Shown here one piece after another: positions 12,603 to 26,300 of a stretch of DNA of 64,000 nt. Position numbers and translations under genes: made by a program. The DNA comes from Aspidiotus rigidus (taxonomy: Eukaryota > Arthropoda > Insecta > Hemiptera > Diaspididae). How positions within the stretch are numbered: position 1 is the stretch's first letter; each line of letters begins with the position of its first letter. The stretch is from positions 8,742,001 through 8,806,000 of the forward strand of contig JAVHKY010000028.1 of NCBI GenBank assembly GCA_035079385.1, written 5' to 3'. The notes under the pieces were generated by a model. The model had not been told where the DNA came from. It saw only the letters and a program-made list of their open reading frames with translations, and made no database searches.

Positions 12603-12992
12603 AAAACGACGGCTTCCTTAATGAAGTTAAACGAGGAACGCAGGGAACCTGTTTTATGAGTCAAATGTGATTTGGTATTGAAAATTCAAGAAAGCCTAAA
12701 CCTGGATAAAGCTAGTATAAAGAAGGCCTAGACCTACTATAAGCCTTGTATAATATAGTTTGGGAGTCTAAATTTTCTCGAATCTCGAGCTATATACGAT
12801 AGCTCGAGAGTCGAAATTTTTCAAAGTCCCCCCTTCTATCATATACATATAGCTCGAGAGTCAAATTTCTTCCGAGTCCCCCTCCCATCATATATGGCTC
12901 GAGAGTCGAAATTTTTCCAAGTTTTTTGCTGGACGGCGCACGGCGCACGGCAAATTCCTCAAAAAGCCCCCCATAAAACAGGTTCCCTGTTA
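12603..12992. repeat. foldback repeat family, complete copy (GGAACCTGTTTTATG ends)
   Basis: Opens with aacgacggcttccttaa. It carries GGGAACCTGTTTTATG at 12643-12658 and the exact reverse complement at 12972-12987. Between them are 'gcctagtataa' words, then repeated units built on ctcgagctatatatgatagg followed by gtcgaaatttttcc, then a GC-rich gcgcacggcgcacggc tract. Further copies in the window: 14532-14695, 23727-24050, 30833-31324, 42451-42720, 43963-44061 and 50179-50980. No coding capacity; a non-autonomous foldback/MITE-like family. Confidence 0.7.
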
Positions 12993-13050
12993 AAAGGGAC
13001 TTAGTTGCCAAAACACAAAACGCGAGAAAAATGCGTTCAAAAACCATACT

Positions 13051-13836
13051 GTCTAGTCTAGGCAAACTAGACAATAAAAAATAATTTTTTGGTAGAGAAC
13101 GGGTGTTTGCTGAAATATGTAGAGGAAGGTATCGAAAATTACCAAAAAAAAGCCACCCCCTAAAGACTGGGGAAAATTTTTTGTGGCACGTTTTGGCCCT
13201 CCAAATTCAGTTTTTGGACTATTTCTCAAAAACTAAGCGTTTTACAAGAAAATGTTTCGAATAAAAGATGTTCCTCTTGAAATTTCAAATAAAATGATGT
13301 ATAGAAAGTCCAGTTTAGACCGAATAGTCAGCTCAAAAATTCCGAAGAATTCCTTATTGTCACATTTTACAGCCACATGAGATGAAGAAGCAAACAAAAG
13401 GTATGTAGAATAAACTTTAAGAAATACTATAAAGAAAATGTTTCCTTCCTATACATTTTCTTCTAGAAGTTGATTTTTCCGAGATATCAGCAAAGATTTG
13501 ATGAATTTCGTCTAAATTTTGAAAACTATATTACTTCGAGGGAATTTTTAAGCTGACTATTCGGTCTAAACTGGACTTTCTATACACCATTTTATTTGAA
13601 ATTTCAAGAGGAACATCATTGGTTCGAAACATTTTCTTGTAAAACGCTTAGTTTTTGAGAAATAGTCCAAAAGCTGAATTTGGGGGGCCAAAACGTGCCA
13701 CAAAAAATTTCCCCAGCCTTTAGGGGGTGGGTTTTTTTGGTTCTTTTCGATACCTTCCTCTACACATTCCAGCAAACACTCGTTCTTTACCAAAAAATTC
13801 TTTTTTAAGCTCATTTTGTGTCTAATTTGACTAGAC
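13051..13836. mobile_element. 786-bp hairpin (long inverted-repeat) element
   Basis: Ends read GTCTAGTCTAGGCAAACTAGAC (13051-13072) and the related inverted sequence at 13820-13836. Arms at roughly 13083-13345 and 13546-13803 are near-identical reverse complements over about 260 bases. For example tagaaagtccagtttagacc on the left pairs with ggtctaaactggactttcta on the right. A spacer of about 200 bases separates them. The minus-strand frame at 13566-13814 lies inside the right arm and is not a gene. A transcript would form a long double-stranded stem. Confidence 0.8.
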
Positions 13837-14531
13837 TATACCTACCCCTTTTTTCACGGTTTCAAATTGCTTTCTTATTCATTCGAATGTCGTATCATAT
13901 GCGTGTTGTCTGCTTATTCTGTTGACACTCAAGTTAAAACTTCCTAATCGGATCGCCAATGTTGATAATCCTGTAGCTTTTTTTTTTGAGATTTTTGTCG
14001 TATTTGATTTCATCTGTCCATAAAACGTCTTTCTTGACAACCAAACATCAAAATTTGTTCATTTCTTTATTTCTGATCGAATTTTTTAGACAGTTGGCGA
14101 AAAAAAAGACGGATTTTCGATTTTCGGCGACTAGGTACCTTTTCATAGTCCACCTCACAAATACTTGATCCTGAAGCATAATCGAAATCGAGATCAACCA
14201 ATACCCCATGAAACAGATTCCGTGCTCGCCTAAATTAACGTAATTAGCGAAAGTGAACCCGCGAATGGAAAAGTAATCGAGTTGCGAGGTTTGCTCCAAA
14301 CCGCCTCCTGTTCTTTTCTTGACAGGTCAATTAGTGATAAATGCGCCAGCAGGCGCGCTAAGAGAACCTGTTGATCTTAAACATATCTGAGCGTGTTTCC
14401 CCATGGAATTTCCCAGTTTTTCCCTTCTATAAACAATCTTTCTGAACCCGACCCACAATCATATTGCTTCCTTTAGTTCTCCTCGGTCCAACATTAGGTG
14501 GATCAAGCGTATCACTAACCTCGTTTTGATT

Positions 14532-14695
14532 CTTCAACGGGCACGTCTTTCTTAACGAAGTTCAACGAGGTACGCAGGGAACCTGCTTTATGGGTCGAAT
14601 TGGTTTTGATATTGAGAATGAATTCAAAATTCGAGTCTGGAAGAGTCTAAATTTTTCTGGATCCCTCCTATCATACTCTATATAGTTCGGAAGTC
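14532..14695. repeat. truncated copy of the GGAACCTGTTTTATG repeat family
   Basis: Contains cttaacgaagttcaacgagg, then gcagggaacctgctttatggg, as in the left part of the copy at 12603. The ctcgag units and right terminus are missing. Confidence 0.6.
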
Positions 14696-14699
14696 TGCG

Positions 14700-17326
14700 G
14701 TGAGACGCCCAAAAAATTTATTATGGGAACTTGAAGAAATTTGCGGACCAAGAAATATCCAAAACGGTAGATCTAACAAGCAGGTCACTCATAAAGCTCT
14801 CTCGGAGCCTAACCTGGTACCTTCTCTTTTATAAGGATGCGACCCGTCGTATCCTTCGTTTCCTCAAACACTGATTCCCTTGCTAAATTCTTGAATCGTT
14901 GGCCGAGTTGTGTATGATTCTCTCTACTCAAAGAAGTTGGCTGATAAGCTTGAGGATTTAAATTTTCCTCCGGGATCGACCCTCTGTTTATTTGACGTTA
15001 TTGGCTTATTCCCGAATATCACTTCAACCGGATCGCGCTCAATCATATAAAAATTATTCGTCATTGGAGTTGTTCTAAAGAGGTACATTCCAGATGAAAG
15101 GGTGATTGAAGTATTTTACAAAAATGATCTACACTTTGGTGACTCGCTAGTCAATCCTGATTTTCTGGATATCTCGTTTCTTAATCGTCGTTGGGGCGGT
15201 TGCTTTCCTATCACGTCGGATGATAGTTGTTCGACCAAAAGTGCTCACGATAGCAATTATTTCTGTGGTTTTGTAAAATTCATAATATCGGTTTACTCTT
15301 CTGATGGTTGCGTATACTTCCTAAAGTATTTCTTTTATCTTAGAAATCATATTTCGCAGGCAAAAGGTGAGCTATAAGAAACAAATTTCGAAAAAGTGGA
15401 TTAGTGTTGAACATTGCAAAGTCATTACACCCATAAAGTGGCGTGGACACGAGCGTCTAAGTCGCTGGTTTGTTAGCGTCTCGTCGCAAAAGATGAACAC
15501 GCTCAACTCTGGCGAGTTGCTCGCACTACCGCTGGCTATTCGGTGCTTTACCTCCCTACAAGCGAGACGTGGTCAGCCCATCATTTGTAACAAGGCGGGT
15601 AAAATTTCAGGCAGGGTTATCGTAGTCGTCGTGAAAACGAAAGGCCGCAGGCTCTTTTCCCACTCGGGCAGGGAGATTATCTCTTCTATCCCCATCTATA
15701 CGATACTTTTGAACGTCCGCATTTACCATCTTCCTTTAATCGCCAATAGAGTGATGAAATATTTAATATCTCAATCTTTTCATGAAGGAAGAATAATTTG
15801 TTTGCAGCCTAGCTCTTGATTGTGAGCTCATTTAACCAAAATCGGTTACTTCAATAAAATGTATTACGTGCCTGTAAAAACATTCTTTACTTCACCTGAA
15901 ATGACTCGTAGTTTTGAAGATTCTTTCCAACTCCACTCCTTCATTTTTGTCTGATCAGGTGCACAATCAAGTTACGGCAAAATAGAAGCAGTACCTACAC
16001 AAGTACTCATTTTTCCCCGCGTTAAGAATGGTCGCAACAAATTGAAGTTTTCTCAAGTGTCTCTGTCTCTTCTTTTTAGGTAGGAGTTCAAGCAAAAAAT
16101 TTTCTGTCTTTTAATAATTATAACAATCCGAGCGATGATGCGGTCTCTTTCCTTCACACCTCTCGCAGGCAGGCAAGTCTCCTTTTCTCGATAGGAGTCC
16201 ACCCATAAAATTCTTCCTAGTCTCTCTTCTGGTTCATTGTTATTGATGACTCCTTAAATCATGGAGTTTTAATTGTGCCGAGAAATGGAAATTCAACAGT
16301 CTTTCCAATAATTCTCATTTGCGCGCAAAGAAACTTGGTGAAAGTAAGCACAATTATAATGGGTAGTTGGCAATCTAAAAATTGAATTGAGAAAAAATTT
16401 TGTTTTCTTCTTTTTTCGTGAATTTTCTTCCTCTTTTAATGAGAGGAGCACAAGTATTAAATAAACCAACTCTATCTCTTGATCGACTATATCTTCTGAA
16501 GTAGATGAAAAGTTCATGTAAAAAGAATAAGTATGGTTTACAAACCAACGCGCGTTCACAATCAACATTTTTGTGTATTATTAAATGGCTCATAAGATTA
16601 ACAATCAAAAATCAGGTATAATTAGAAATCTTCAAGTAGGTCAATCAACTGGGGTGCCCTGTTCTCCCAACAATATTGTATTTGGTAGCACACTGTAACA
16701 GAAAATTATACTCGTATATTTAAAATGAACTCCAAAATCTTTCGGCAGTAGGATTTCTACTTGTCCTGAACCTATTTGCTTTCTTTTTCTCCAAGTAAAT
16801 TATAAAACAAACATACCAGTTTTTCTCAAATCGTGGGTCGCGAACTTCTTGCAAGTGGGTCGCGAAGCAGTTGAAAATTCACCGTGAAGGTCAATTTTTT
16901 GTAATGTTTCGAAACTTCACGTAAGTTACTCGCGCTTCGTAGCCGTTCTCAACCATGCTTTTTCTCATCGAAAATTTTTGCATGACAAACCACTTCTCTT
17001 ACTTGGAAACTATTCATCCTACGGTAAAATAAGTAAGAATACTTTTTGTAGATAATTTCATTTCCGAAAATTTTTGTTCTAACAATTTTTTTGTAAACCA
17101 AAAATTAACCGGGATACGATCGAGAAACTGATCGCTACATCGGAGGGGTCCCGACTTTCACCATGTTTTCTACTAGTCATCCCCAACATATTTGCCAAGT
17201 TTCACCTTTCTTAGATTTTTTTTTGCTTTCATACCCAATTTTAGTCTAATTCTCCCCGAATATTCTGCCAACGCCGTTTTAAGAGTTACATATTAAAGTA
17301 ACAATATTGTATTTATTTATTTTCAG
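14700..17326. other. no gene recognised; probable intron or upstream sequence of the stargazin-like gene
   Basis: A 150-codon plus-strand frame at 15367-15819 has no recognisable domain or splice context and is not called. At 16819-16880 ttctcaaatcgtgggtcgcgaac resembles a hAT terminus, but a matching opposite end is not evident. The missing TM1/first-loop exons of the stargazin-like gene were looked for (Gly-Leu-Trp pattern) and not found here. Confidence 0.5.
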
Positions 17327-20300
17327 ATGCAGTTCGTCAATCTGTGTTCTTTTTCATTGTTGCTGGTCTACTTCAATTATTTGGTGAACTTGGTTATCTT
17401 TATGGACATTATATTCGAGATCGAAAAGTATTTGTTTTCATTGGAGGTACCATATTTATAGTTTCAGGTAAATTACTCGCAATACGTAAAATATCTAGGT
17501 ATATTTTAGATTTAGAGACATTACCTCGTCACCGGTTCTCAGTTGTAGGCCCAAACTTATGCGACTTTAAAACATGATCTGGCGTATGAGAAAACTTAAA
17601 GGATAGTCTACGATGTGTGAAGAAATAGGTCCTGGTACAAGCTTTAATTTTTCTACAAAATTAGTCAAAAACTAGGTACTTACATGACATTTTCTATTAT
17701 TCGATGTGCATAACAACACTTGCCTCGCGTTAGTGACTTTTGAAAATCAAAATGAGTGAATTATGCACTCTGGATCTCGTCATCGTTTTGTAATGTTCGT
17801 ATAACTGCAGCTGAAGCAGAAAGAATGAATGGGGTCAAAATAATACACTTTATACAATATTTTTTGTCGTCGAAGAACTAAGTTACAAACAACGTTCACA
17901 ACTTACCCTCAACAAGGAAAATTTCTATTTTTCCGTGGTCGAATAGTGGCATTTCTGCGGATCGTTCTTCTGTAATGCATAGTGGCAACTGTAAATAAAA
18001 GTACTTGCTGAACAATAGACTACAATATTGCAAGTATATATCACGGGTAATTTTTTTGTTCGAGCGATACGAACTTCATAGGGTAACAGGATAAAATCAT
18101 AATCATACAGTGAAATACAAGACTAATTAATGTACGTAAGTGCCTGTCTAGGATTTTATTCTTTATCGACTGGCTCAAAAATAGGCCTCGGAGCACGTTG
18201 ATACGATAGTACCCACTGTTGTTTTTTCTTAAATTTAGGCTGTCTATTTCGAACAATAAATGTTGGAGACATATCGCTGATGATACAATTGACTTCAATT
18301 GCTAGATTTTGGATAGGTACTTCCGAAAAAGTTTGGATTCTTCATTTCTTTGATCCATATTCTTAATTTTGAAAGAAAATGCTTGATCTGACAGGTGGTT
18401 TCGGAGGTGGGTGCCAAAGGTACCTAAGTCTTTTACTCTAGACACTCTTTTATGTACGTCGCAAAATTAAAAAGAATGACCATAATCGCCTGTCTTGCCC
18501 ACCTTTCTCAACTTCCATCTAATGGTAAACTCTTCCTTACTGATTCACTCTCTCTCGGACTTGTACGACATAAACCCGTATTCACCTCATTCAGCTTTTC
18601 CTTAACTCAATTAATACCCTAATAAAACTCACATGGATCCCAGGTCACAAGAATATTCCCGAACACGACGTTGTTGATCTAGCCGCCAAACACGCATTTT
18701 CTCTTCTGAAAATAATTGACAACAGGTATTTGCTTTAGACTACATCCATTACCGTTTCACTTATACTTCAATCGTACAAAACTCGTTGGAAAAAAATAAT
18801 TACATACACCTTCTCCGTATCAAACCAACATCCATACCTTGGTCATCCTCCAATAGACACTGAAAACGCTGAAAAAACTATCCTTACCCGACTAAAATTG
18901 GATCCCAGGTCACAAGAATATTCCCGAACATGACGTTGTTGATCTAGCCGCCAAGCCGCCAAACACGCAGTTTCTCTTCTGAAAATAATTGACAACAGGT
19001 ACCTGCTTTAGACTACAAAATCCATTCTTTCTTCCTCGTGAAGGCACTACAGAACTGCTTTATCAGTTGCAGCCCACTGATAAGCGGCAGTCCATAGCGG
19101 CAAAGCAATATTTGGTACGTGGACGAATCGAACTGGCGAATGTGGATTTCGTTCTTCTGACCACTGCCTGACTCATTAGTAAAGATGAAGAAAAATTACA
19201 GACGCGCACGAATTTATTTTATTTTAACCGACCGGTTTCGAAACTCATAGCGAGCACATCGTCAGGGTCGAGGTTAGACTGAAAAGCGTCTGTAATTTTT
19301 CAAGTTTTCTTCATCTTTACAACTCGTAATAATGTCGGCGCGCAACGTATTACAAAACCTTACTCTTACTGCCTGACTAAGACTAAAACTTTATTTAAAA
19401 ATTGACCGGCGGGCAAGCGTTCATTCCTTCTTATTTTTTTAATTTTATTTTATTTTTCGTGAAAACACTCCAAAAATTTCTTGAATTTTTCTTCTTTTTT
19501 TTTTCGTGAGCATAAGTTACTTGAAAATTTTGCGTGCTGTATTTTTGTTACCACCACTTGTTATTTCGTTATTTTGGATGATTTTTTCGTGCTGCTGTTT
19601 TTCGTTCAAACGCCTTTTACTTTTCGTGCACTTTAATACTCCCCTTTTTAAATTTCAATTCTTTATTTACAAAATAATAAAAGTTGAATACATAAAAAGA
19701 TGGGCTAGTAATTATTTTCAGAATAATGTATCAATAATTTATTAATTATAATAATTTCTTTTTCTGCCCCAATTGTATTTGCTTTGCTTCCTTGAAAACC
19801 TCCATGTTCCGTTGTCAAATCTGCATACTTGGTGATTCTTTCCCGTCTTAGAATTGGGCACACAAAAATTACTCGCTCTCACATAACTAACCAACATATC
19901 ATAACCCCTCCATCTTGCCCCCGCAGTCGACAAGATCATTTAACGATTCCACGACACTTTCTCTAACGCATTTTCTCTAACGACATTTTCTCTAAAACAA
20001 TTTTTCCTAAATCAAATTTTGCTAACGACATTTTCTCGAACGCAATGATTTCAAGTAATTATACTCAATAAACGTAACGGAAACGTGTACGACGATATTG
20101 AAACTCAAAATCTTCGTTCATATTTACGTACCTTTGCCATAACTCACTTTCAAAATCTATAAAATCTACCTCAACACGCTTGGTAATAACATTTTTAACA
20201 AAATATGTGTCAGAATGAACAAACATGCGCAGCGATGGACAACGATTGAAAAGGAACGAAACTTCTTCAGTGGTCCAATTTCCTTGGAAAATGTTACTTG

Positions 20301-23300
20301 AATGGACTGCACTTTTTCTCAAGTATAAGAGCTTTAAATTTTTCATATTTTTGATAAATTCGTAAATAGTATCAAGAAACCATTGGTTATGCGATTTAAA
20401 TTTCGAAGGGATTTCATTGGGAGTTGGAAGTTTCAGTTGAAAATTATCGATCCAAACCACTTCGAGAGACGACGATAGGTTTTGATACATTTTCAAGGAA
20501 TTCAAATCAATGAAGTAATTGTCTCGCAAATCATCCTGAAATAAGAACAACATTTTTCAAATTTTGTCGACAATAATTACTAAAGTTGAAAAAATCTCTA
20601 AATGTAAATCTCTTACAATCCTTGCGTACGCGTCTATTACGCACAAAATTTTCAAATTATCCAAACGATTTTCCTTTAATATGAAATTTTTCGGTACAAT
20701 GAGTTTCCTCAATCCTGAAAAAAATTTCGTACGCGGATAATGGTCAAATTATCTATCCTCCGTATTATTACATTAACCTAAGTATTTTATTTCAGGCGTT
20801 TTGCTGAAAAGTAAAAATACGAGTATCTACTCCAAGATAATAAGTTTGTAAGGTAAATTAGAATATTGTATTTTGGAAGATAAGGGAGAACGGCTTTCGA
20901 GAGCTCACTAGTGTTTAGGTATATGAAAATGATAAATTTTGCAGTTTTTGCTCTCTTAAAACAAAAACTGCTGGAAAATTCTTTCATTTTTTTTCTTTTA
21001 CAAGTGGTTTTATATGAAAATGAATCTTATTCAGGACGAGAACTTTGAAACTCTGAGACTTAGGTACTAATTTTCATACCAAAAATATCAATATTTTCCA
21101 ACCCCAGAACTCTCTATTTCCTGGAGAGTTTTTAGGTTATTTTTCCTCTAACTCCACGGGTGTGCACTCACTACTTGCCGAAAAGTTGAGGATTTCTTTG
21201 TCGCACTCCTCCTTATCTAAAATCAACACATACTCACCTTCGTCAAGTTCGGTTATTAACAGACGGTCTTTGCAAACCGAGTGTTTGAGAGTTGATAGCA
21301 TTGAGTGGAGATGATATCACTGAAATCAACTTTGATAGAAAAATAAGCAATTGGGTTATTATAAAGAACGTCGAGAAACACTCATGTAAATATATTATTA
21401 AAAGTCGTTAGACAAGGTTCAGGAATAGTCACAAAATTGCAGAATAAATAAATAAATAAATAAGAAAATTAAAATATAATTAGAAACAGACGTTTTAAAC
21501 GTCGCAGAAAACCCTAACTAGAAACAAATATTTTCATAGATAGACGAAAGCACGTGAAAAATGTGGTCCATCAACGAGGCACGAACCCATAATAAAATAA
21601 ATCAAATATAGAATTAAAGTTAAGAATTTTGACCGACTATGCACTACATGTTTCGGTCCGACCGTCGCAGACCATCTTCAGGGTAGTGCATAAGTAGGTC
21701 AAAATTCTAAATTTTAAATCTTTATTTGATTTATTTTATTATATTTTAATTGTCTTATTTATTTATTTTACAAATTTGTGACTATTCCTGATCCTTGACT
21801 ACCGACTTACGTGAGTGTTCCTCGGCGTTCTTTATAATGACTAAGCCACGTAGTCATGTAGGCTCCCTAATCCTTAGCAATTAGGTTGGTGATGGCCACT
21901 GCTCCATTGGAAGGTGAGAGGCTATGTTTCAAGCCTTTTTGACCAGAGGATGTAGCGTTACATTTTTGGAATTGCTCGTTCCTTGTATACTTTACCGACT
22001 TTAGGAAATATTGTAGTCTTGCACGCGGTGGAACTTTTGGGCTGTGGTATGTTTTTTCTGCGTCTCAGAGCGTCTAGATCACAATTTCAACATTGGCTCG
22101 AGTTTGTATATCCTTTTCTCCTTGTATGTATGTACCATTAATATTTTTGTGCACGAATGTTCTCTGTTGCTGGTATGGGGTCGAGTTATACGAAATTGAG
22201 AATTATTGTGTAGAGTCTCAAACTTCGGAGGTGTGAGAATTTTCTCTAAGAGAAGTTTCTGAAAGGAGGGTATAAAAAGTCCAAGGATGCCACATTATTT
22301 TAGGAAAATAATGAACCAAATAGAAAAAGCTAGCCTAGAAGTTCTCTACAGATACACCTTCAAAAATGGGATGTGGCACAAGATTATTTTCTGAGGTATC
22401 CCATCTCAACCTGGTTTTAATAAGCATAAACAAATACAATAAATACGTTAAACAAGTATTCCGACTATTTTTCCCGCACGACTATTCAATTTGGTGCACA
22501 CGGGCTTTGTTTTTTTTTCAACAAACGTATTCAGAAGATCAAATCGTTGGTAGGAAGGTGGATACTCCGCGTTTTGCTGAAAAGTAAAATATCTACTCCA
22601 AAGATAATAAGTTTGTAAGGTAAATTAGAATATTGTATTTTGGAAGATAAGGGAGAACGGCTTTCGAGAGCTCACTCGCTCCTCTCGTTCGACCCCTTTC
22701 TTAGTCTAGTATAAGGCTAGCATACTGTATGTTGGGCCTAGTCAATAGAAGCGTTAATAGAAGCAGTTAGTAGAAGCAGTTAGTATATTGTAGCCTAGTA
22801 TAATGAAGGCTAGTATAGACATAATATCCGTATAGTGTATAATATTAGAAAACCTAGTATACAGTATATAGGCCGAGTGTACGACATATTAGGCCCAGTA
22901 TAATGAAGACTAAGGGTCAAAGTTTTTCCAGTCCCTAAACTAGGTCAAGGTCATTGATGACGTCATGAAGTGTCGCGTCGCGTTACGCAGATTTTGGATT
23001 GAACCCAGCCCAAAGACAAATACATATGTCAAAAAGGAAAATTGAGAGAAATTTTATAAAAAAAAAATTTCCTGGCGTAACCAAATGAATAAAGATCACG
23101 TTTCATGCCCCCTTTCTTATATTTTAGCAGTCATCTTGAAATATTCTAATCTAGGCTTCTACTGTGTCAAGCGCTTGTGAGATATTACACTTTTGCCCCT
23201 TTATGACGCTTCTGAGAAAGCCTGTAGAGCAGGGGTTCTCAACAGGCCTTTCGCGGCACACCGGTGTGCCGCGAACTCACCTCAGGTGTGCCGCGAAGAA

Positions 23301-26300
23301 ATCAAATTTTCACACTTTATTTGTGAATAGTTGAAAAACAAAAACGAAAAAGTATGATGAATTACAAACATTGCATAGATATTGGTCACGAAATCAACTC
23401 GCTAATCTATACTGCTTTCATTCGCAACATCCTACTTGTACGAGCAGGGATTTTCGGTTGTTACGAATATGAAGTCTAAATATCGCGCACGGCTCACCGG
23501 TACCTCTTTCGAAAGTGAGATGAATGTATGTTTATCTAGTAGTAGGCCTAATATTAAAGAATTGTGCGAGCAGCATACAGCTCAAATTTCGTATTAATTT
23601 TCAAATAAATACTTTTTGCACAGAGGTGTGCCGCAAAAAATTTTTACTTTGAAATGTGTGCCGCGTGTACCACACGGTTGAGAACCCCTGCTGTAGAGCA
23701 ATTGTCTACATTCCTGGAAAAAATATGAGCCTTAAACCTAGATAAGGCTAGTATAAAGAAGGCCTAGACCTACTACAGGCCTAGTATAATATAGTTTGAG
23801 AGTCTAAATTTTTCGGGAATCTCGAGCTATATATGATAGGAGGGGGACTTAAAAAATTCCCAGCATATATGGCTCGAGAGTCGAAAATTTTCCAAGTCCC
23901 TCTCCTATCATATATAGCTCGATAGTCGAAATTTTTTCCAAGTCCCTTTCCTATAGCTCGAGAGTCGAAATTTTCCCAAGTTTTTTGCTGGACGGCGGAC
24001 GGCGCACGGCAAATTTCTCAAAAAGCCCCCAACAGAACAGGTTCCCTGTTAATATTTCGAGCTATTTTCGTGGAGCGAGAGTCTGATATATATTTTGGGC
24101 TATCACCTTTCAGCTTTCGTGGGGCTCATTCGCTCCGCTCGTTCACCCCTTTCCTGGTACAACATAAGACTGATATGAAACATTTTAAGCTATCGCCTTT
24201 TGTGGGGCTCACTCGCTCCGCTCATTCGCCTCCTTTCTTCGTTTAGCGTAAGTCTGATATGAAATAGTTTGGGGAACAAGGGTAGTACACAGGTTTGTCC
24301 GGTAATTTCCAGGAAAATTTTCCGAGTTTCCTTTCTCTCTACTTATGCAGTATATTATACTAGGTTCATACTTGGCTTCAGCCTAATACAATAGAGCTAG
24401 TATAAACTATTAATACAGACTTTCTAAGCCTGTAGTATAAAAGAAGCCTAAACCTAGGCTAGTATAATGTATATTAGGGCTACTATAATGAAGCCTAGTA
24501 TACTAAGCTAGTATACTGTATATTAGGTCTGATTTCACAGCCGGACGTGCGGACGCAAATTTCGGAATTAGGGTGGGAAGGTCAGAGCAGAAATTCTTCC
24601 AAGTGTCAAGGTCATGGTTGTACGGACGTGCGGACACAAATTTTGGAATTAGGGTGGGGGGGGGGGGGTCAGCGCTAAGACATGAAACATTTCAAAGTGC
24701 CCTGTATCAGAAAAATTGAAATTTCAAATCCAAGGGATGTTCGATCCCCACCAGGGATGCCAGATCTGTTGAGTCTTAAACTTCGGAGGTGTGAGAATTT
24801 TGTCTTAGAGAAGTCCGTCTCATCTCGCAATGAGAAGGGGGGGGGGACTTGTAAGATTCTCCTTCCTTCATTCCTCTCTGCAGCCTATCGCACTTTCTAT
24901 CTCGCTGTAGTCTAGTGTTAGATACTACCACCTCTCTTTTATTGATAAGCACATTGTATTTGTACCTATTTTGATCATGATGTTCAGTATGTTTCCTGTA
25001 GCTCTCGTTACACCGCTTTATTTTAAACCGCATCTCGTTGTATTTTCTCTTTAGCTTTCTTTCATTCGTTTCTGCGAAACGACTTCATGTTCAAATTCTT
25101 TAGTGAAATAAATGCATTCGTTCTCTCGTTTCGCGTCATCATTTTGAGATTCAATCGAATCTTATAAAGTCACGAACTGTACGCCGAAGCGCCAGGTTGG
25201 GCATCTTAGGTCCAGCTACAAAACCCGGCGAGATAATCTCTCTCGATACCATCGGTGGTTTTGGGGGACAAAATTCCTCTGCCCGCTACCTACATCTCCT
25301 CGTCGACCATTTCTCTAGATACGCTTTCATCCGCTGCACAAAAGGGCAGACCGCCGCCGAGATGATCTCCCTCGAGAGAGATGATCTCCCTCGTTGACTC
25401 CCTTTCATCCGCTGCACAAAAGGGCAGACCGCCGCCGAGATGATCTCCCTCGTTGACTCCGTACAGAAGCACACGCAGATCGGCACGCTTCTGACGGACC
25501 AATATGGAGGGTTGTCTTCCGACGAGTTTCACTCTTACTGTGCTTCCTCCAATATTCAGCACGTCTTCACTGCTGTGGACAATCCCTCGTCGAACGGCTT
25601 GAACGAACGTTTGAACCAAACGCTCGTAAGCTCGATCCGCTGTGTGAAACACGATCCTTCAACTCCCCTACAAAAAAGTTGGACTAATATTGCGCACGTG
25701 TGCGTGAAACAATATAACGACACGCCGCATTCAGTAACCAAATACCCTCCGTCTTACCTTTTCCTAGGAAAAACTACCTGCCTTATTCCTGATCCCCTCC
25801 TTAATCCTCCCAACCTGCGCTTGGATAGGGAAGCCGCCTTTCGGAACACGCCGCCTTTCGTAACACGATGTTGAATCACGAATATAATAAACATATTTAC
25901 GCCTTTCGTAACACGATGTTGAATCACGAATATAATAAACATATTTACGATCAATCTAAGTCCGAGATCTCTTTCAGCACACCGTCTTTGTGGGTAGCAA
26001 GCTCAATCGCGCAAAACTTGACCCCATCCGAATCGGACCCTTCCCAATTGTTCAACGCCTTTCGAATAATGTATTTGTTCTCCAAGTCGGACAAGGTTCA
26101 CATAATCGTATTTACCATGCTTCAAAGCTTGTAAAACCCAGGTAAACCGATCCTCATTTCTGCCTCTTTGTAAATCCTCATTTCTGCCTCCCCGCAAGTG
26201 CTCCGTCTCATCTCTCAATGAGAAGGGGGGGGGGGACTTGTAAGATTCTCCTTCCTTCATTCCTCTCTGCAGCCTATCGCACTTTCTATCTCGCTGTAGT

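Noticed and set aside
13566..13814. 82-codon minus frame
   Set aside because: Lies entirely in the right arm of the hairpin element.
15367..15819. 150-codon plus-strand frame
   Set aside because: No domain, signal peptide or usable splice context; more GC-rich than its surroundings, but its translation resembles no family I know.
16819..16960. Possible hAT end (ttctcaaatcgtgggtcgcgaac)
   Set aside because: No matching inverted end or target duplication could be found; kept only as a note.
21241..21320. Candidate internal exon of the F-box gene between 29020 and 20714
   Set aside because: With the only acceptor (GATTTCAG) the required phase runs into TGA; the direct 29020 to 20714 join fits better.
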